From the NCBI GenBank assembly GCA_039919885.1, contig JBDSEV010000086.1:6664-70663 (forward strand): a DNA stretch of 64,000 nucleotides, written 5' to 3'. The stretch's first letter is position 1; the number at the start of each line of letters is the position of its first letter. This document shows positions 1 through 9,438 of the stretch, in pieces. The DNA comes from JACMLD01 sp039919885 (GTDB taxonomy: Bacteria; Bacteroidota; Bacteroidia; Chitinophagales; Chitinophagaceae). Position numbers and translations under genes: made by a program. The notes under the pieces were generated by a model. It was not told the origin of the DNA. It saw only the letters and a program-made list of their open reading frames with translations, and ran no database searches.

Positions 1-2806
1 AGGCAAAAGCAACCGTGAACGCAGACCTGATATTATCGGTTTTGTAAATGGCATTCCGTTATTGTTTATAGAACTGAAAGCAGCCCACCGAAAATTAGAA
101 AATGCCTACAACGATAATTTCACTGACTACAAAGACGTAATTCAAAAACTCTTTTATTACAACGCTTTTGTTCTATTGAGCAACGGCATTGAAAGTCGCA
201 TTGGAAGTGTTACAGGCAAGTACCAGCACTTTCACGAATGGAAACGCATAACAGAAGAAGACGAAGGCATTGTTGCCTTAGATAGAATCATTGTTGGTGT
301 TTGCGAGAAGAAACGCTTTTTAGATTTATTTGAAAACTTCATTCTGTTTGATAATTCATTAGGCAAAGTTGTAAAACTCATTGCCCGAAATCATCAGTTC
401 ATTGGTGTAAACAAAGCCATTGAAAACATACAACACAAAGAACAACTTTACAAACTGGGCAAAATAAGTTTGGAAGAAAAACAAAAATTAGGTGTGTTTT
501 GGCATACACAAGGAAGCGGAAAATCTTATTCAATGGTTTTCTTCTGCCAAAAGATTCATCACAAGTTTACAGGAAGCTATACTTTTTTAATTGTAACCGA
601 CCGCAACGAATTAGACACACAGATTTATGGCACATTCAGCGGAATTGGAGCAGTGCCACAAGTAAAGTCGGGCTCAAAAGATTCAATGAAAGCCAACAGC
701 GGAAAGCATTTGAAAGAGTTGTTGAGTTCGGAGCATCGCTATTTGTTTTCACTCATTCACAAATTCAATTTTGAGGAGGAGATAACCAAACGTGATAATA
801 TTATTGTCATATCAGACGAAGCACATAGAACGCAAGGCGGAAATTTAGCAATGAATTTGCGTAATGCTTTGCCCAATGCTTCATTCATTGGCTTTACAGG
901 AACGCCACTTTTCAAAGACGATGAAATTACTAAGCGAATTTTTGGTGATTATGTTTCCCGTTACGATTTTAAACGAAGTGTGGATGATGGTGCAACCGTT
1001 CCACTGTATTACGAAAACAGAGGCGAATATTTAGGATTAAAAAATCCTGTAATCAATGACCAAATCAGAGCCGTAATTGATGCCGAAAGCGAAGATTTAG
1101 ACAGCGACCAACGCAGTAGAGTTGAACAACTTTTTGCAAGAGAATATCCGATACTCACTGCTAAGAAAAGATTAGATGCTATTGCCAAAGATGCAGTTTG
1201 GCATTTCTGCAACCGTGGCTATAAAGGCAAAGGAATGTTTATAGCACTGGATAAACTCACTGCCGTAAGAATGTATGATTTAATAACGCACCATTGGAAA
1301 TTGACCGTTGAGCAATTAGAAAAAGAAGTTGCCAAAGGAAAATATGGCGACCAGGAATTATTGGAGAAAAGCCGTGAACTGCAATGGATAAAGGAAACAG
1401 AAATTTGTGTTGTAGTTAGTTCAGAGCAAAACGAAATACAGAAATTTCAGAAATGGGATTTAAATATTGAACCACACAGAGAGAAGATGAACAACCAAGA
1501 CCTTGAAACAAGGTTTAAGGATGAAGATGACCCTTTCCGTTTTGTGATAGTTTGTGCTATGTGGATTACAGGTTTTGATGTGCCAACACTTTCTACTTTG
1601 TATTTAGACAAGCCTTTAAAATCGCATACATTAATGCAAGCTATCGCAAGAGCCAACCGCATAAGTGAAGGGAAAAACAACGGCTTGATTGTGGACTATA
1701 TTGAAACTTACACAGCATTGTTAGACGCTTTGGCAATTTATGGTTCTGGCGGAGAAGATGGCGAAGGCGGTGGCGGTGAAAAACCCGAACCACCAGTTAA
1801 ACCAAAAGAAGAATTAATAAAGCAGCTCATAGAAGCATTAGAAGCTACGGAAGTATTCTTACAGTACGAAGTAAATTTTGATTTACAAGAATTGATTAAA
1901 GCAGACGGTTTGCACAAATTGGCAGCTATGGAAAAAGCCGTAAATGCTGTTTACACCAATGACGAAACCAAACGGAAGTTTCAGATTTTAGCGAGAGCCG
2001 TTTTCAAGAAATACAAAGCTTTGCAACCCGACAAAGTATTGAATCAGTATGCACCAAGAAAAAATGCCATTGATGTAATCTACACAGCTATTGAAGACAA
2101 TATTGAAAGTGCAGATGTTGCAGACATGATGCGAAAAATTCAAAATGTGGTGGATGAATCCATTGAAAATATGGTTGCCGAGCCAAGCCACAACGAAGGA
2201 AAAATCATTGACCTAAGCGGTTTAGACTTTGATTTGTTGGAGCAATATTTTATGAAAACTAAAAATAAAAATGCTGCCGTTCAGTCATTCAAAGACAAAA
2301 TCGAAAAACAACTCAAACAAATGTTGGAACGGAATCCACTGACAGTTGATTATTATAAGCGTTATCAGGAAATTATTGAAGCATATAATCTCGGCAAAGA
2401 CGAAGCCGTAATTAAAGAGACATTTAGAAAGCTAATTGAACTTGTGAACTCCTATTCAGAAGAAGAAGCGGACACCAAACGTGAAGGACTGACAGACGAG
2501 CAAAAAGCAATTTTCGACATTTTACGGCACGGTAAAAAGTTGGAAGAAAAAGAGAAAAACGAAATCAAGAAAATATCGGTTGAGTTACTCGAAGACTTAA
2601 AACAGGAGAAATTGAAAGTTGAGCAATGGGCAGACAAATCCGTAACAGCGGCAGCAGTTTTCAATACCGTTAGCAAGACACTTTTTGAAACCTTGCCATA
2701 TCCAACTTATCAGACAGACGACATTGATTTAAGAACGCACTTGGTGTACGAACATTTAAAACATCAATATTATGGAGGTGGAGCGAGTATTTATGGTCAA
2801 TATTAG
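1..2806 (+). CDS. hsdR: Type I restriction endonuclease R subunit, 5'-truncated by window edge
   Basis: Motor and nuclease subunit of a type I restriction-modification complex: it translocates DNA with ATP and cuts it when the HsdM/HsdS part finds an unmethylated site. The frame is open from base 2 of the window, so the true start lies outside it. The first codons carry the nuclease motif: RPDIIGF (Asp codon 29-31), then FIELK (Glu codon 71-73, Lys 77-79), the PD-(D/E)xK core. Helicase motifs follow: Walker A GSGKS at 512-526, DEAH at 815-826, FTGTP near 893, and a motif V/VI block ITGFDVPTL...QAIARANR near 1565-1660. A Gly/Glu-rich linker lies near 1745-1795, then the helical C-terminal region that binds the methyltransferase core. 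hsdM and hsdS are not in view and would have to lie upstream. A TTG at 62 is inside the nuclease motif and is not the start. The gene is intact to its stop and A+T rich like the following trio. Confidence 0.95.
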   Translation, partial: GKSNRERRPDIIGFVNGIPLLFIELKAAHRKLENAYNDNFTDYKDVIQKLFYYNAFVLLSNGIESRIGSVTGKYQHFHEWKRITEEDEGIVALDRIIVGVCEKKRFLDLFENFILFDNSLGKVVKLIARNHQFIGVNKAIENIQHKEQLYKLGKISLEEKQKLGVFWHTQGSGKSYSMVFFCQKIHHKFTGSYTFLIVTDRNELDTQIYGTFSGIGAVPQVKSGSKDSMKANSGKHLKELLSSEHRYLFSLIHKFNFEEEITKRDNIIVISDEAHRTQGGNLAMNLRNALPNASFIGFTGTPLFKDDEITKRIFGDYVSRYDFKRSVDDGATVPLYYENRGEYLGLKNPVINDQIRAVIDAESEDLDSDQRSRVEQLFAREYPILTAKKRLDAIAKDAVWHFCNRGYKGKGMFIALDKLTAVRMYDLITHHWKLTVEQLEKEVAKGKYGDQELLEKSRELQWIKETEICVVVSSEQNEIQKFQKWDLNIEPHREKMNNQDLETRFKDEDDPFRFVIVCAMWITGFDVPTLSTLYLDKPLKSHTLMQAIARANRISEGKNNGLIVDYIETYTALLDALAIYGSGGEDGEGGGGEKPEPPVKPKEELIKQLIEALEATEVFLQYEVNFDLQELIKADGLHKLAAMEKAVNAVYTNDETKRKFQILARAVFKKYKALQPDKVLNQYAPRKNAIDVIYTAIEDNIESADVADMMRKIQNVVDESIENMVAEPSHNEGKIIDLSGLDFDLLEQYFMKTKNKNAAVQSFKDKIEKQLKQMLERNPLTVDYYKRYQEIIEAYNLGKDEAVIKETFRKLIELVNSYSEEEADTKREGLTDEQKAIFDILRHGKKLEEKEKNEIKKISVELLEDLKQEKLKVEQWADKSVTAAAVFNTVSKTLFETLPYPTYQTDDIDLRTHLVYEHLKHQYYGGGASIYGQY

Positions 2807-3123
2807 CTGCCTTGTCGTACTAAAGGTTCATTTCTGATCAGATATTTGAAATCAGCTCTGCAATCACTGGCTGGTTGAAGACATACCAAACTGCATTGGG
2901 CAGCTTTAGTTATACGCACGAACCGCACCGCACTCTTATTATTCCTTCGGAAAACGTAGACAGATGCTATTGCTAAAACTTAACGGGCAAACGAACAAGA
3001 AAAAAATATGGATTAGGACTGAACAAACTGTTTCTAAAATGAATCCTGTAAATCAGCTTCCTGATATACCTTGATAAAGATCCAAACATTTTGTTGCCCT
3101 GCTGACCGTAAAAAAATGAAACG
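2807..3123. other. Intergenic gap between hsdR and the three-gene cluster
   Basis: About 317 bases without a convincing gene. A plus-strand stretch of some 48 open codons ends with a stop near 2965 but has no ATG, and may be a remnant. The short lead into the next gene, 3109-3123, holds an in-frame stop at 3109 just before its ATG. I see no clear terminator or TAnnTTTG promoter box here. Confidence 0.4.
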
Positions 3124-4410
3124 ATGAATTCTTGCACGACTTACTGGGGCTTGTTAGGCACAGATGGTATCGGTTTCTTACGAAGAAGCCGAACACTTGA
3201 AATAGGATCTGTAGTCCGAAAATTTAATAATCTGGCAGTTCCCGGGATGGGTAATGTCAGGTTTGGAAAGCAAATTTATTTAGCGGCGCTTGGCTTGGCT
3301 GTCGCAGAAAAGGCACGTACTGAAAAGCAGAAAGTGAAAAACATTGAAATGGCCAATGCTATAGAAGCCATCGCATGCCTGCTGAGTTTTCAGCACAGCA
3401 ATTGGAAAAAGGATCCGCGCTTAAAAGGCAGCAACAAACTAAAAGGTGTTACGGATTTATCATTTTCAAAAGTCCGAAAACCGGGGTTTTATATTACCCA
3501 ACCTATGCGAATGGGTACTGTGCAGGCGCTGCCTGCATTGGGGTTGGTTAATGCCGACATAATACGATTTAATTCATTTCAACTTACCGCTGAAGGCCGA
3601 ATGCTTGTAAATCAAATTTCAGGACAATACCCCAAAATCTACAGGCACTACAACATTGTTGATTTTCTGGCTCTATGGACTAAAAATTCCAATTTAATAG
3701 GCGGTTTTAAACACAATGATACATTAAGATTACTATTATCGCCGCTGGAAAAACTGGCTCCTGCCAACCGAAACTTGCTTAAGAATTTTATATATAATCA
3801 AAACAATGCAGATTCAGCCGGCCGATGCAAGGCTATGTTGACCTGGATGGATATGGACTATCTTCAAAATAGAGGGCATTTAAGTTGGAGTACTAAACCA
3901 TCGTGTATAGATGATGCGCATTGGAAGGACTTAAAAGCAGGCGCCTGTTTTTTTAAGGTCCGTTCTATGGCGCTTGGCCTGTTAGACGAACTTGAAAAAA
4001 ATATCTCCCGAAAAAATGCTGGAGCAGTTGGGTTAAAGCAGGCTACACAACATATGAAAAGCAAGCAAACGGAACTAAGTAAAGCTGCACAGGCGTTTTT
4101 GCAATCGGAATATGACCCAAGTCCGGAAAGGCAAGCCACCGTTTTTTGCAGTGAATGTATGGATATTGACAACTGCATTCGCACACTGGTTGAACGTGAT
4201 GGAGTGGGATTAAAGCTTAAAGGAGAAATGGTAATACCGGGACCCGGATTCAAAGGAACGGTATTGGCTGACAAGGACCAGTTTGATGATGACGGGGATA
4301 TATCGTTTGAAGAACATAAGATTAAATTACCTGATTGCATATCAACCAGAGTATATAACATGTTTTACCTTAACCAGGATTTAAAGGGAACAATCAATAA
4401 ATGGCTGTAA
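3124..4410 (+). CDS. Unrecognised 428-aa protein with C-terminal Cys cluster, first gene of putative defence operon
   Basis: I do not recognise the family. The N-terminal third has a Gly-rich turn (VPGMGNVRFGKQ, about residues 39-50) followed by a long helical stretch rich in Ala, Glu and Lys. Near residues 155-165 lies an LTAEGRMLVNQ segment of the kind found at the end of winged-helix folds, but this is only a resemblance. The C-terminal part holds C342-x2-C345-x5-C351, a possible partial zinc site, followed by an acidic patch (DDDGD). No signal peptide or membrane segment. ATG at 3124 is the first start after an in-frame stop at 3109. Its last 10 bases overlap the next gene, so the two are translated together. 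By position it is likely an adaptor or specificity subunit for the phosphodiesterase and helicase downstream; that is inference from context only. Confidence 0.8.
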   Translation: MNSCTTYWGLLGTDGIGFLRRSRTLEIGSVVRKFNNLAVPGMGNVRFGKQIYLAALGLAVAEKARTEKQKVKNIEMANAIEAIACLLSFQHSNWKKDPRLKGSNKLKGVTDLSFSKVRKPGFYITQPMRMGTVQALPALGLVNADIIRFNSFQLTAEGRMLVNQISGQYPKIYRHYNIVDFLALWTKNSNLIGGFKHNDTLRLLLSPLEKLAPANRNLLKNFIYNQNNADSAGRCKAMLTWMDMDYLQNRGHLSWSTKPSCIDDAHWKDLKAGACFFKVRSMALGLLDELEKNISRKNAGAVGLKQATQHMKSKQTELSKAAQAFLQSEYDPSPERQATVFCSECMDIDNCIRTLVERDGVGLKLKGEMVIPGPGFKGTVLADKDQFDDDGDISFEEHKIKLPDCISTRVYNMFYLNQDLKGTINKWL

Positions 4411-6374
4411 CAACTGATAATTTCAAACCACTTTCATTGGTTCAGTATTTTGACCCTCCCGATAAACATATTGGTACTTTTGGTTGGGCGTGCGGGTATA
4501 GTGCGGGCGCTGATTTTCTGAATCTTGCATTAGAAAGATTTACAGGACGAACAAAGCCTGTAAGGGCAAGAGATGGCATAATCAGTCTCATTATTATGCT
4601 CGATAAGAGTAATCCGCAGATACCAATGAATTTGGTACCAGGAATTTTTCATGCCGGAAGGGACGGAAAAAAACTATTGCCATTTAGGCTGCTGCATGCT
4701 AAACTAGCTTTATTACATTTTAAAAATATAGAAAACCCAAGTAAATCCCATTTACGACTACTGGTATCTACGGGTAATTGGACTTCCCAAACACTATCAG
4801 AGAGTCTTGATCTTGTCTGCTCAATTGATTTGAATTCGGATGATTTTAATTCCTGTAAAGCGGATAAAAAACAAATTCGGACTGATTTAATTGCTGCATG
4901 GAGTCTGATTCAGGAATTAAGAAATTTTTTCCCTCATTCAATTGTCAATGCTAATAAGGACAAAGAAACATATATCTATTATCATTCTTTTGAGAGTATA
5001 TTAAATTCAATTCCCAAGCCAAGAGATGGCGTGTCGCGCTTGCTTGACAACAGGAGTAACTCTTTGTTGGAGCAGTTACCGGACCTGATAAATAAATCTG
5101 GAAAAAAGCTAGCCCGAAATTACATAGCGTTAGGCTCAGGATTTTTTCAAAAGCCGCACTCCTCTGGTCAGGTGCCTACGGTAATTCAAAGAATATTTAC
5201 TTCATTGCATAAAAGCGACTTAGTGACTAAAAATCCTGAAAAAGAGTTATTTGTAAATCCCGATTCGTGTCAGGGGGTGGCTAAATCTGTTGCTGAGCTT
5301 AAGAAAAATGATTGGACTATTCGTAAAGCAATTGATCCACTTAATGCAAAAAGAGCCTTGCATGCAAAATTTGTTTTCAGCGCTAATCAGCGGTCCGGTA
5401 GTAACTCCTGTAGTAACGCCTGGTTATACATTGGGTCGGGCAATTTAACGGAGGCAGGGTTTACAAGTAAAATGTCACCTATAGCTGGAAATATAGAAGT
5501 CGGAATAGTGCTTTTTCCAGGAAAATTGTATTGGCGGCATGAAAAAAAAATTAAGCCGGCTGAATGTGTAAACAAGCTTTTACCGATGGATTGGGGTGAG
5601 GATTCATTGGTTAATCTAGGAGAAGACTTATCGACAGGCGAAGAAATGCCAGATAAAATACAAGATTTTGTGGCTGCTCCCATAAGCTGGTTTAAATGGA
5701 TTGAAAGAGAAGGGGAGGGATTATTGCAACCCGGTGAAGAATGTCACACTGAATATCAAGTATATAAGCAAAAGGATGAAGTATGTATAAAAGACGTTGA
5801 CGGCAATTGGGTGTTTGGGAAGGACCAGCCTTCTGTTGTAGATGTAAGATGGGGCTATGAGTTTAAGTTTAGTTCTCTTGTTCCGGTGATAGATTTGTTT
5901 GGTAGAATTGCTGGGAAAAAACTGAGTAAAATCCAGCTTGAAGAAGTATGGTGGCAGCTTGAGGCGTTTCCTGATTTTACAGGGAATGAAGATGATGAAG
6001 AAAGCCTTGATTTACCCGATTACGAGTTCGATAAAGAATCGGACTTAAAAAAACAAAGATCCAGAACTGGAAGCTACTCTATCAGGAAGATGATGGAGCT
6101 TGTCGAAAACATTGCAGATAAGCAAACGGCGGTCACTTTTGCGGACTGGAAGGTTTGGTGTAACCGGCTGGAACAATGTCTTGCACAGACCATTGAAAGC
6201 GAAGAATATACTATTTTTCGGGCCATGAATATTAACCCATTAAGCCCCTTGCGAAATGAAAGCTTTCGCCCTTCCTACGCAGTGGACAACTTAACAGAAG
6301 AAGGGAAATATTATGAAACTGTATTAAACAGAATTGAGGATTGCCTAAAACTATCAAATTTGGGAAGCTTATGA
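4401..6374 (+). CDS. PLD-superfamily phosphodiesterase with two Tdp1-like H-K-N half sites
   Basis: A 657-aa protein with two phospholipase-D half sites in one chain, the layout of a self-contained phosphodiesterase. Half site one: HAK (H99, K101) with STGNW (N126). Half site two: HAK (H321, K323) with GSGNLTEAGF (N348). Both use Asn where classical PLD enzymes have Asp, which is the HxK...N signature of tyrosyl-DNA phosphodiesterase 1; classical bacterial PLD nucleases are HKD and usually have one half site per chain. The C-terminal third is charged (EDDEES near residue 530) and unassigned. No signal peptide, so it acts in the cytoplasm, probably on DNA or protein-linked DNA ends. ATG 4401 overlaps the previous gene by 10 bases; its TGA overlaps the helicase ATG (ATGA at 6371-6374). 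Physical coupling to a helicase fits a nuclease-translocase defence complex. Confidence 0.88.
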   Translation: MAVTTDNFKPLSLVQYFDPPDKHIGTFGWACGYSAGADFLNLALERFTGRTKPVRARDGIISLIIMLDKSNPQIPMNLVPGIFHAGRDGKKLLPFRLLHAKLALLHFKNIENPSKSHLRLLVSTGNWTSQTLSESLDLVCSIDLNSDDFNSCKADKKQIRTDLIAAWSLIQELRNFFPHSIVNANKDKETYIYYHSFESILNSIPKPRDGVSRLLDNRSNSLLEQLPDLINKSGKKLARNYIALGSGFFQKPHSSGQVPTVIQRIFTSLHKSDLVTKNPEKELFVNPDSCQGVAKSVAELKKNDWTIRKAIDPLNAKRALHAKFVFSANQRSGSNSCSNAWLYIGSGNLTEAGFTSKMSPIAGNIEVGIVLFPGKLYWRHEKKIKPAECVNKLLPMDWGEDSLVNLGEDLSTGEEMPDKIQDFVAAPISWFKWIEREGEGLLQPGEECHTEYQVYKQKDEVCIKDVDGNWVFGKDQPSVVDVRWGYEFKFSSLVPVIDLFGRIAGKKLSKIQLEEVWWQLEAFPDFTGNEDDEESLDLPDYEFDKESDLKKQRSRTGSYSIRKMMELVENIADKQTAVTFADWKVWCNRLEQCLAQTIESEEYTIFRAMNINPLSPLRNESFRPSYAVDNLTEEGKYYETVLNRIEDCLKLSNLGSL

Positions 6375-9037
6375 ATAGCAGGATTAAGTCAAATTTTTTA
6401 GGTTGGGATGTCGTGGCTGAAAACCTAGAGAGAATCTGTAGTGAATCTAAAACTGATCAATGGCTTAACAAAGGTCAGCAAGATTCAATAAGAGCTGTTG
6501 CTAAACATATCTCGAATAATGGAATGATCATCGCTGACGAGGTAGGTATGGGTAAAACCCGTATCGCCGTTGCCATTGCAAAGGCAGTAACAGAGGCAAA
6601 AGGAAGGGTTGCAATATTAATTCCAGCTGGATTGGGTTACCAATGGCAAGAAGAATTGAGAAGTGGTAAAATCTCGGATTTTCCGGATACCATACGCAGT
6701 TTAAATAATTATTTTGACGAAAAGAACTCAAGACTTTTTTCCAGACAACTTCTATTAGTTTCTCACCTGTTTTCAAATTGGCAACACCGGGAAAATTCAA
6801 AAAATTCGCGATTTTCTCTGCTTCCAGAAATGTGTGCCTATTTACGGAAAGAACAAAAAAGGATGCCAAGAAACTATCAGAATTGGAGTTGTCAATACAG
6901 TAGTGTTGCAAACGAAACTAAAGCAAAAGAAATAATTGAAGCTATCCCCAAAAATAAAGCTAATCCAGCCAGAAAAAAATTAACCGAACTGACTGATTTA
7001 GAATGGACGGAAAGTCTCTTTTTTAGCAACAGTTACACAGAATCTGGTGGAGAAAAACTCCGGAAACATTTTAAAACTTGTATAGGCCTGGGATTTGGTG
7101 TTTTTGATTTAATTATTGTCGATGAAGCTCATAAAAATCGAGGTACAGACAGTGGTCTTTCAAAGTTACTTGATAATATTATATGTAGAAATCCGGAACA
7201 TAGAGTTATCGGGTTAACTGCAACACCAGTTGAGCTTGAATTGGAGGATTGGTTAAGTTCGCTAAAAAGGATTGGGGTAGATATTGAAAGCAGTGCTATT
7301 AAGGAAGATATTAGTAAATACGCAGATGCAGTTAGACAAGTAAGGATTTCATGGAAATTTTCAGAACCCGATCGAAATCTATTTAAATTAACTTCCCTGT
7401 CCTTTAAAAATTCTTTAAAGAAATACATCATTCGGCGAAATAAGCGAGAGGATGCAGCGGTCGAGATGTTTAAAGGAAAAACAGGACTTTCAAACTATCA
7501 ATATCGCTCAGAGAAAGAGGTGCTAGTCGATCCTTTAGACCAAGCATTTCCAGATTCCTGGAAAAGAATTCTATGTGCTGCCGAGGCACTATCTTTTTGC
7601 TCATCCATAAAAGATGACACATTCTCAAAGCGAATTCGTCTAACGCTGGGAAGTGGTCATGGTATAAATGAATTATTGGATAATTTTCTTTTTGAGGAAA
7701 ATATGGACCAGCCTATAGATAAAAGTCAGGATAAGAATGACATATCTCCCGAATTTGTTAACAAAGTCCATTCCCAAAAAAGACAAGAACGTTCGGCATA
7801 TTGGGTGCAATCTATTTTCAATTCTATCGGACAAAAAAAGGAGAATCTATTTCAGCATCCCGCCATATTGGAGGCAATCAAATGCATTGAAGAGGAGTAT
7901 ACACAGCACAATAGCAAAGTGCTTGTCTTCGGTAAATTTACAAAACCGATGGAGGCTCTAGTCGCCTTACTCAATGCAAGAGAGATGATAAGGCGACTGG
8001 ACAAAGGTAGCTTCTGGCCACAGATACAAATTAGCCGCAGTGAGGTGACCGTCATTAATACTGCGTTAAATCAATTGAGAGGGTCAACTAAAAGCAGATG
8101 GGATGTGGGTAAGATAAATAAAACACTTAAAAGGAATGAAAACAAAAGGGAATACTCAAGACGAAAATTTAGAAAAGGGTTCTTCGCAAATTTAGAAACT
8201 GGGTTTTCTAAAAATAACAATACAATATATAGTTTTTCTTTTCGGGTGATGCAAAATCTGAAAGAGAAGTCTGCCGCAGGTAATAAAAAGGCGATCAAAG
8301 TATTTAATCTGCTTACCAGGGCCTGTCATGAATTGTATTTTGGGACAGAAACTTTGACGATTGACGAAGTTGGTGATCCGGTTTTTTTGTATGAAAAATA
8401 TCATGAATTACTACTTAGTATTACAGATGATGACAAAGGCGACGAGAGTGAAAATGAGTTATATGATAAAGATTCTATTGGAGATGTACTTGAAATGTTA
8501 AACGAGAGATTAAGAGAAGAGTTCGGAAATCAAACACCGAAATTTGCGAGATTTATGTATGGTCAAACACTTCAACACAGCCGCAGATTAATGCAATCAG
8601 CATTCAACAGGAAAGATAGTTTTCCTTATGTATTAGTGGCACAATCCAAAGTAGGAAGAGAGGGGTTAAATTTGCACAAAGCATGTAAAACAATAGTAAT
8701 GCTTCACCCCGAGTGGAATCCTTCAGTAGCTGAACAACAAGTAGGCAGGGTAGACCGCCTGGGCAGTCTTTGGTCATCAATGATAGGAGACTACAGCGGA
8801 AATGGTGAAGCTATTCCTAGAATTGAAATAAGACCAGTAATTTTCAAATACACATACGATGAAGAACATTGGAGAGTATTGAAAGAAAGATGGGATGATC
8901 TCCGCGCCCAGTTACATGGGATAATAATTCCGGATAGATTGGCTGCTGACGCCAGCAGTGCTGAGAAAGACATAATAAATGATTTGAATAGACATGCGCC
9001 GGATTTTTCCCCTTTATCCACTGGTACTATTATATAA
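6371..9037 (+). CDS. SNF2/HepA-like superfamily 2 helicase or translocase
   Basis: An 888-aa ATP-dependent DNA translocase. The start is ATG 6371, whose bases overlap the preceding stop as ATGA; a TTG at 6341 in the same frame lies inside the upstream gene and is less likely. Motifs in order: Q-like region before residue 50, Walker A ADEVGMGKT (K62), DEAH at residues 251-254, GLTATP near 280, then a long divergent insertion, and motifs V/VI SKVGREGLNL...HPEWNPSVAEQQVGRVDRLGS near residues 760-798. The QQxGRxxRxG arginine-finger motif with a WNPS lead is typical of SNF2 and RapA/HepA proteins. The large gap between the two RecA-like lobes (about residues 290-530) is charged and family-specific. 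It is the last gene of the three-gene unit and probably its motor. SNF2-type helicases sit beside PLD proteins in DISARM, but the other DISARM genes are absent here. Confidence 0.92.
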   Translation: MNSRIKSNFLGWDVVAENLERICSESKTDQWLNKGQQDSIRAVAKHISNNGMIIADEVGMGKTRIAVAIAKAVTEAKGRVAILIPAGLGYQWQEELRSGKISDFPDTIRSLNNYFDEKNSRLFSRQLLLVSHLFSNWQHRENSKNSRFSLLPEMCAYLRKEQKRMPRNYQNWSCQYSSVANETKAKEIIEAIPKNKANPARKKLTELTDLEWTESLFFSNSYTESGGEKLRKHFKTCIGLGFGVFDLIIVDEAHKNRGTDSGLSKLLDNIICRNPEHRVIGLTATPVELELEDWLSSLKRIGVDIESSAIKEDISKYADAVRQVRISWKFSEPDRNLFKLTSLSFKNSLKKYIIRRNKREDAAVEMFKGKTGLSNYQYRSEKEVLVDPLDQAFPDSWKRILCAAEALSFCSSIKDDTFSKRIRLTLGSGHGINELLDNFLFEENMDQPIDKSQDKNDISPEFVNKVHSQKRQERSAYWVQSIFNSIGQKKENLFQHPAILEAIKCIEEEYTQHNSKVLVFGKFTKPMEALVALLNAREMIRRLDKGSFWPQIQISRSEVTVINTALNQLRGSTKSRWDVGKINKTLKRNENKREYSRRKFRKGFFANLETGFSKNNNTIYSFSFRVMQNLKEKSAAGNKKAIKVFNLLTRACHELYFGTETLTIDEVGDPVFLYEKYHELLLSITDDDKGDESENELYDKDSIGDVLEMLNERLREEFGNQTPKFARFMYGQTLQHSRRLMQSAFNRKDSFPYVLVAQSKVGREGLNLHKACKTIVMLHPEWNPSVAEQQVGRVDRLGSLWSSMIGDYSGNGEAIPRIEIRPVIFKYTYDEEHWRVLKERWDDLRAQLHGIIIPDRLAADASSAEKDIINDLNRHAPDFSPLSTGTII

Positions 9038-9120
9038 ATTCCGTAGAGAAGAACAATCCCTGTCTACCCTTGCTTTTTCAAAAAACTAAATTCTAAACTT
9101 TCATCACTAACAGCTATAAT

Positions 9121-9438
9121 ATGGCAGAAATTGCAAGAAACAATACGGGAGTTTCAGGAGAATATTTCGTGGCCGCTGAACTGTACAGACGTGGCTAGTC
9201 AGTCGGGATGACAATTGGCAATGCCAAGGCTGTTGACCTTGGTTGGCCAATGATGAAACATAACATTAAAAAAGATTGCCTTTACATTTTTGTCAATCTG
9301 AACGGCGACACAATGGGAATGCCGGAATTCTACATCTGCACCAGCAAGGAGGCTATAAGATATACTGATCAATATTCTACAAGGGGAATAGTAACCATTG
9401 GTACTTTGAAGCGAGCTGACTGCCTAGCTAAGTGGTAA
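9121..9438 (+). pseudogene. Decayed nuclease-like gene (internal stop plus probable internal deletion)
   Basis: ATG 9121 opens a frame that reads like the start of a small restriction-nuclease-like protein (NNTGVSGEYFVAAELYRRG), then hits TAG at 9196-9198 exactly where a Trp codon (TGG) would fit, and continues in the same frame to a TAA at 9438 (SVGMTIGNAKAVDLG, then WPMMKHNIKKDCLYIFVNLN, a typical nuclease-like core strand). As I recall this family, some 20 residues containing the second catalytic strand (xVK) normally sit between the VDL Asp and the WPMM segment; here they are missing. So both a nonsense mutation and a deletion are suggested. It follows the helicase by 83 bases and may once have belonged to the island. 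The 76-codon remainder starting at 9208 could be translated but would lack the catalytic core. Confidence 0.65.

Noticed and set aside
62..64. TTG as the start of the hsdR coding region
   Set aside because: It lies inside the conserved nuclease motif; the frame is open to the window's first bases with matching family sequence, so the gene begins upstream.
3124..9037. DISARM, BREX or Druantia assignment of the trio
   Set aside because: The marker genes of these systems (methyltransferases, DUF1998 protein, PglZ, DruE-like giant helicase) are absent; only the general helicase-nuclease theme is shared.
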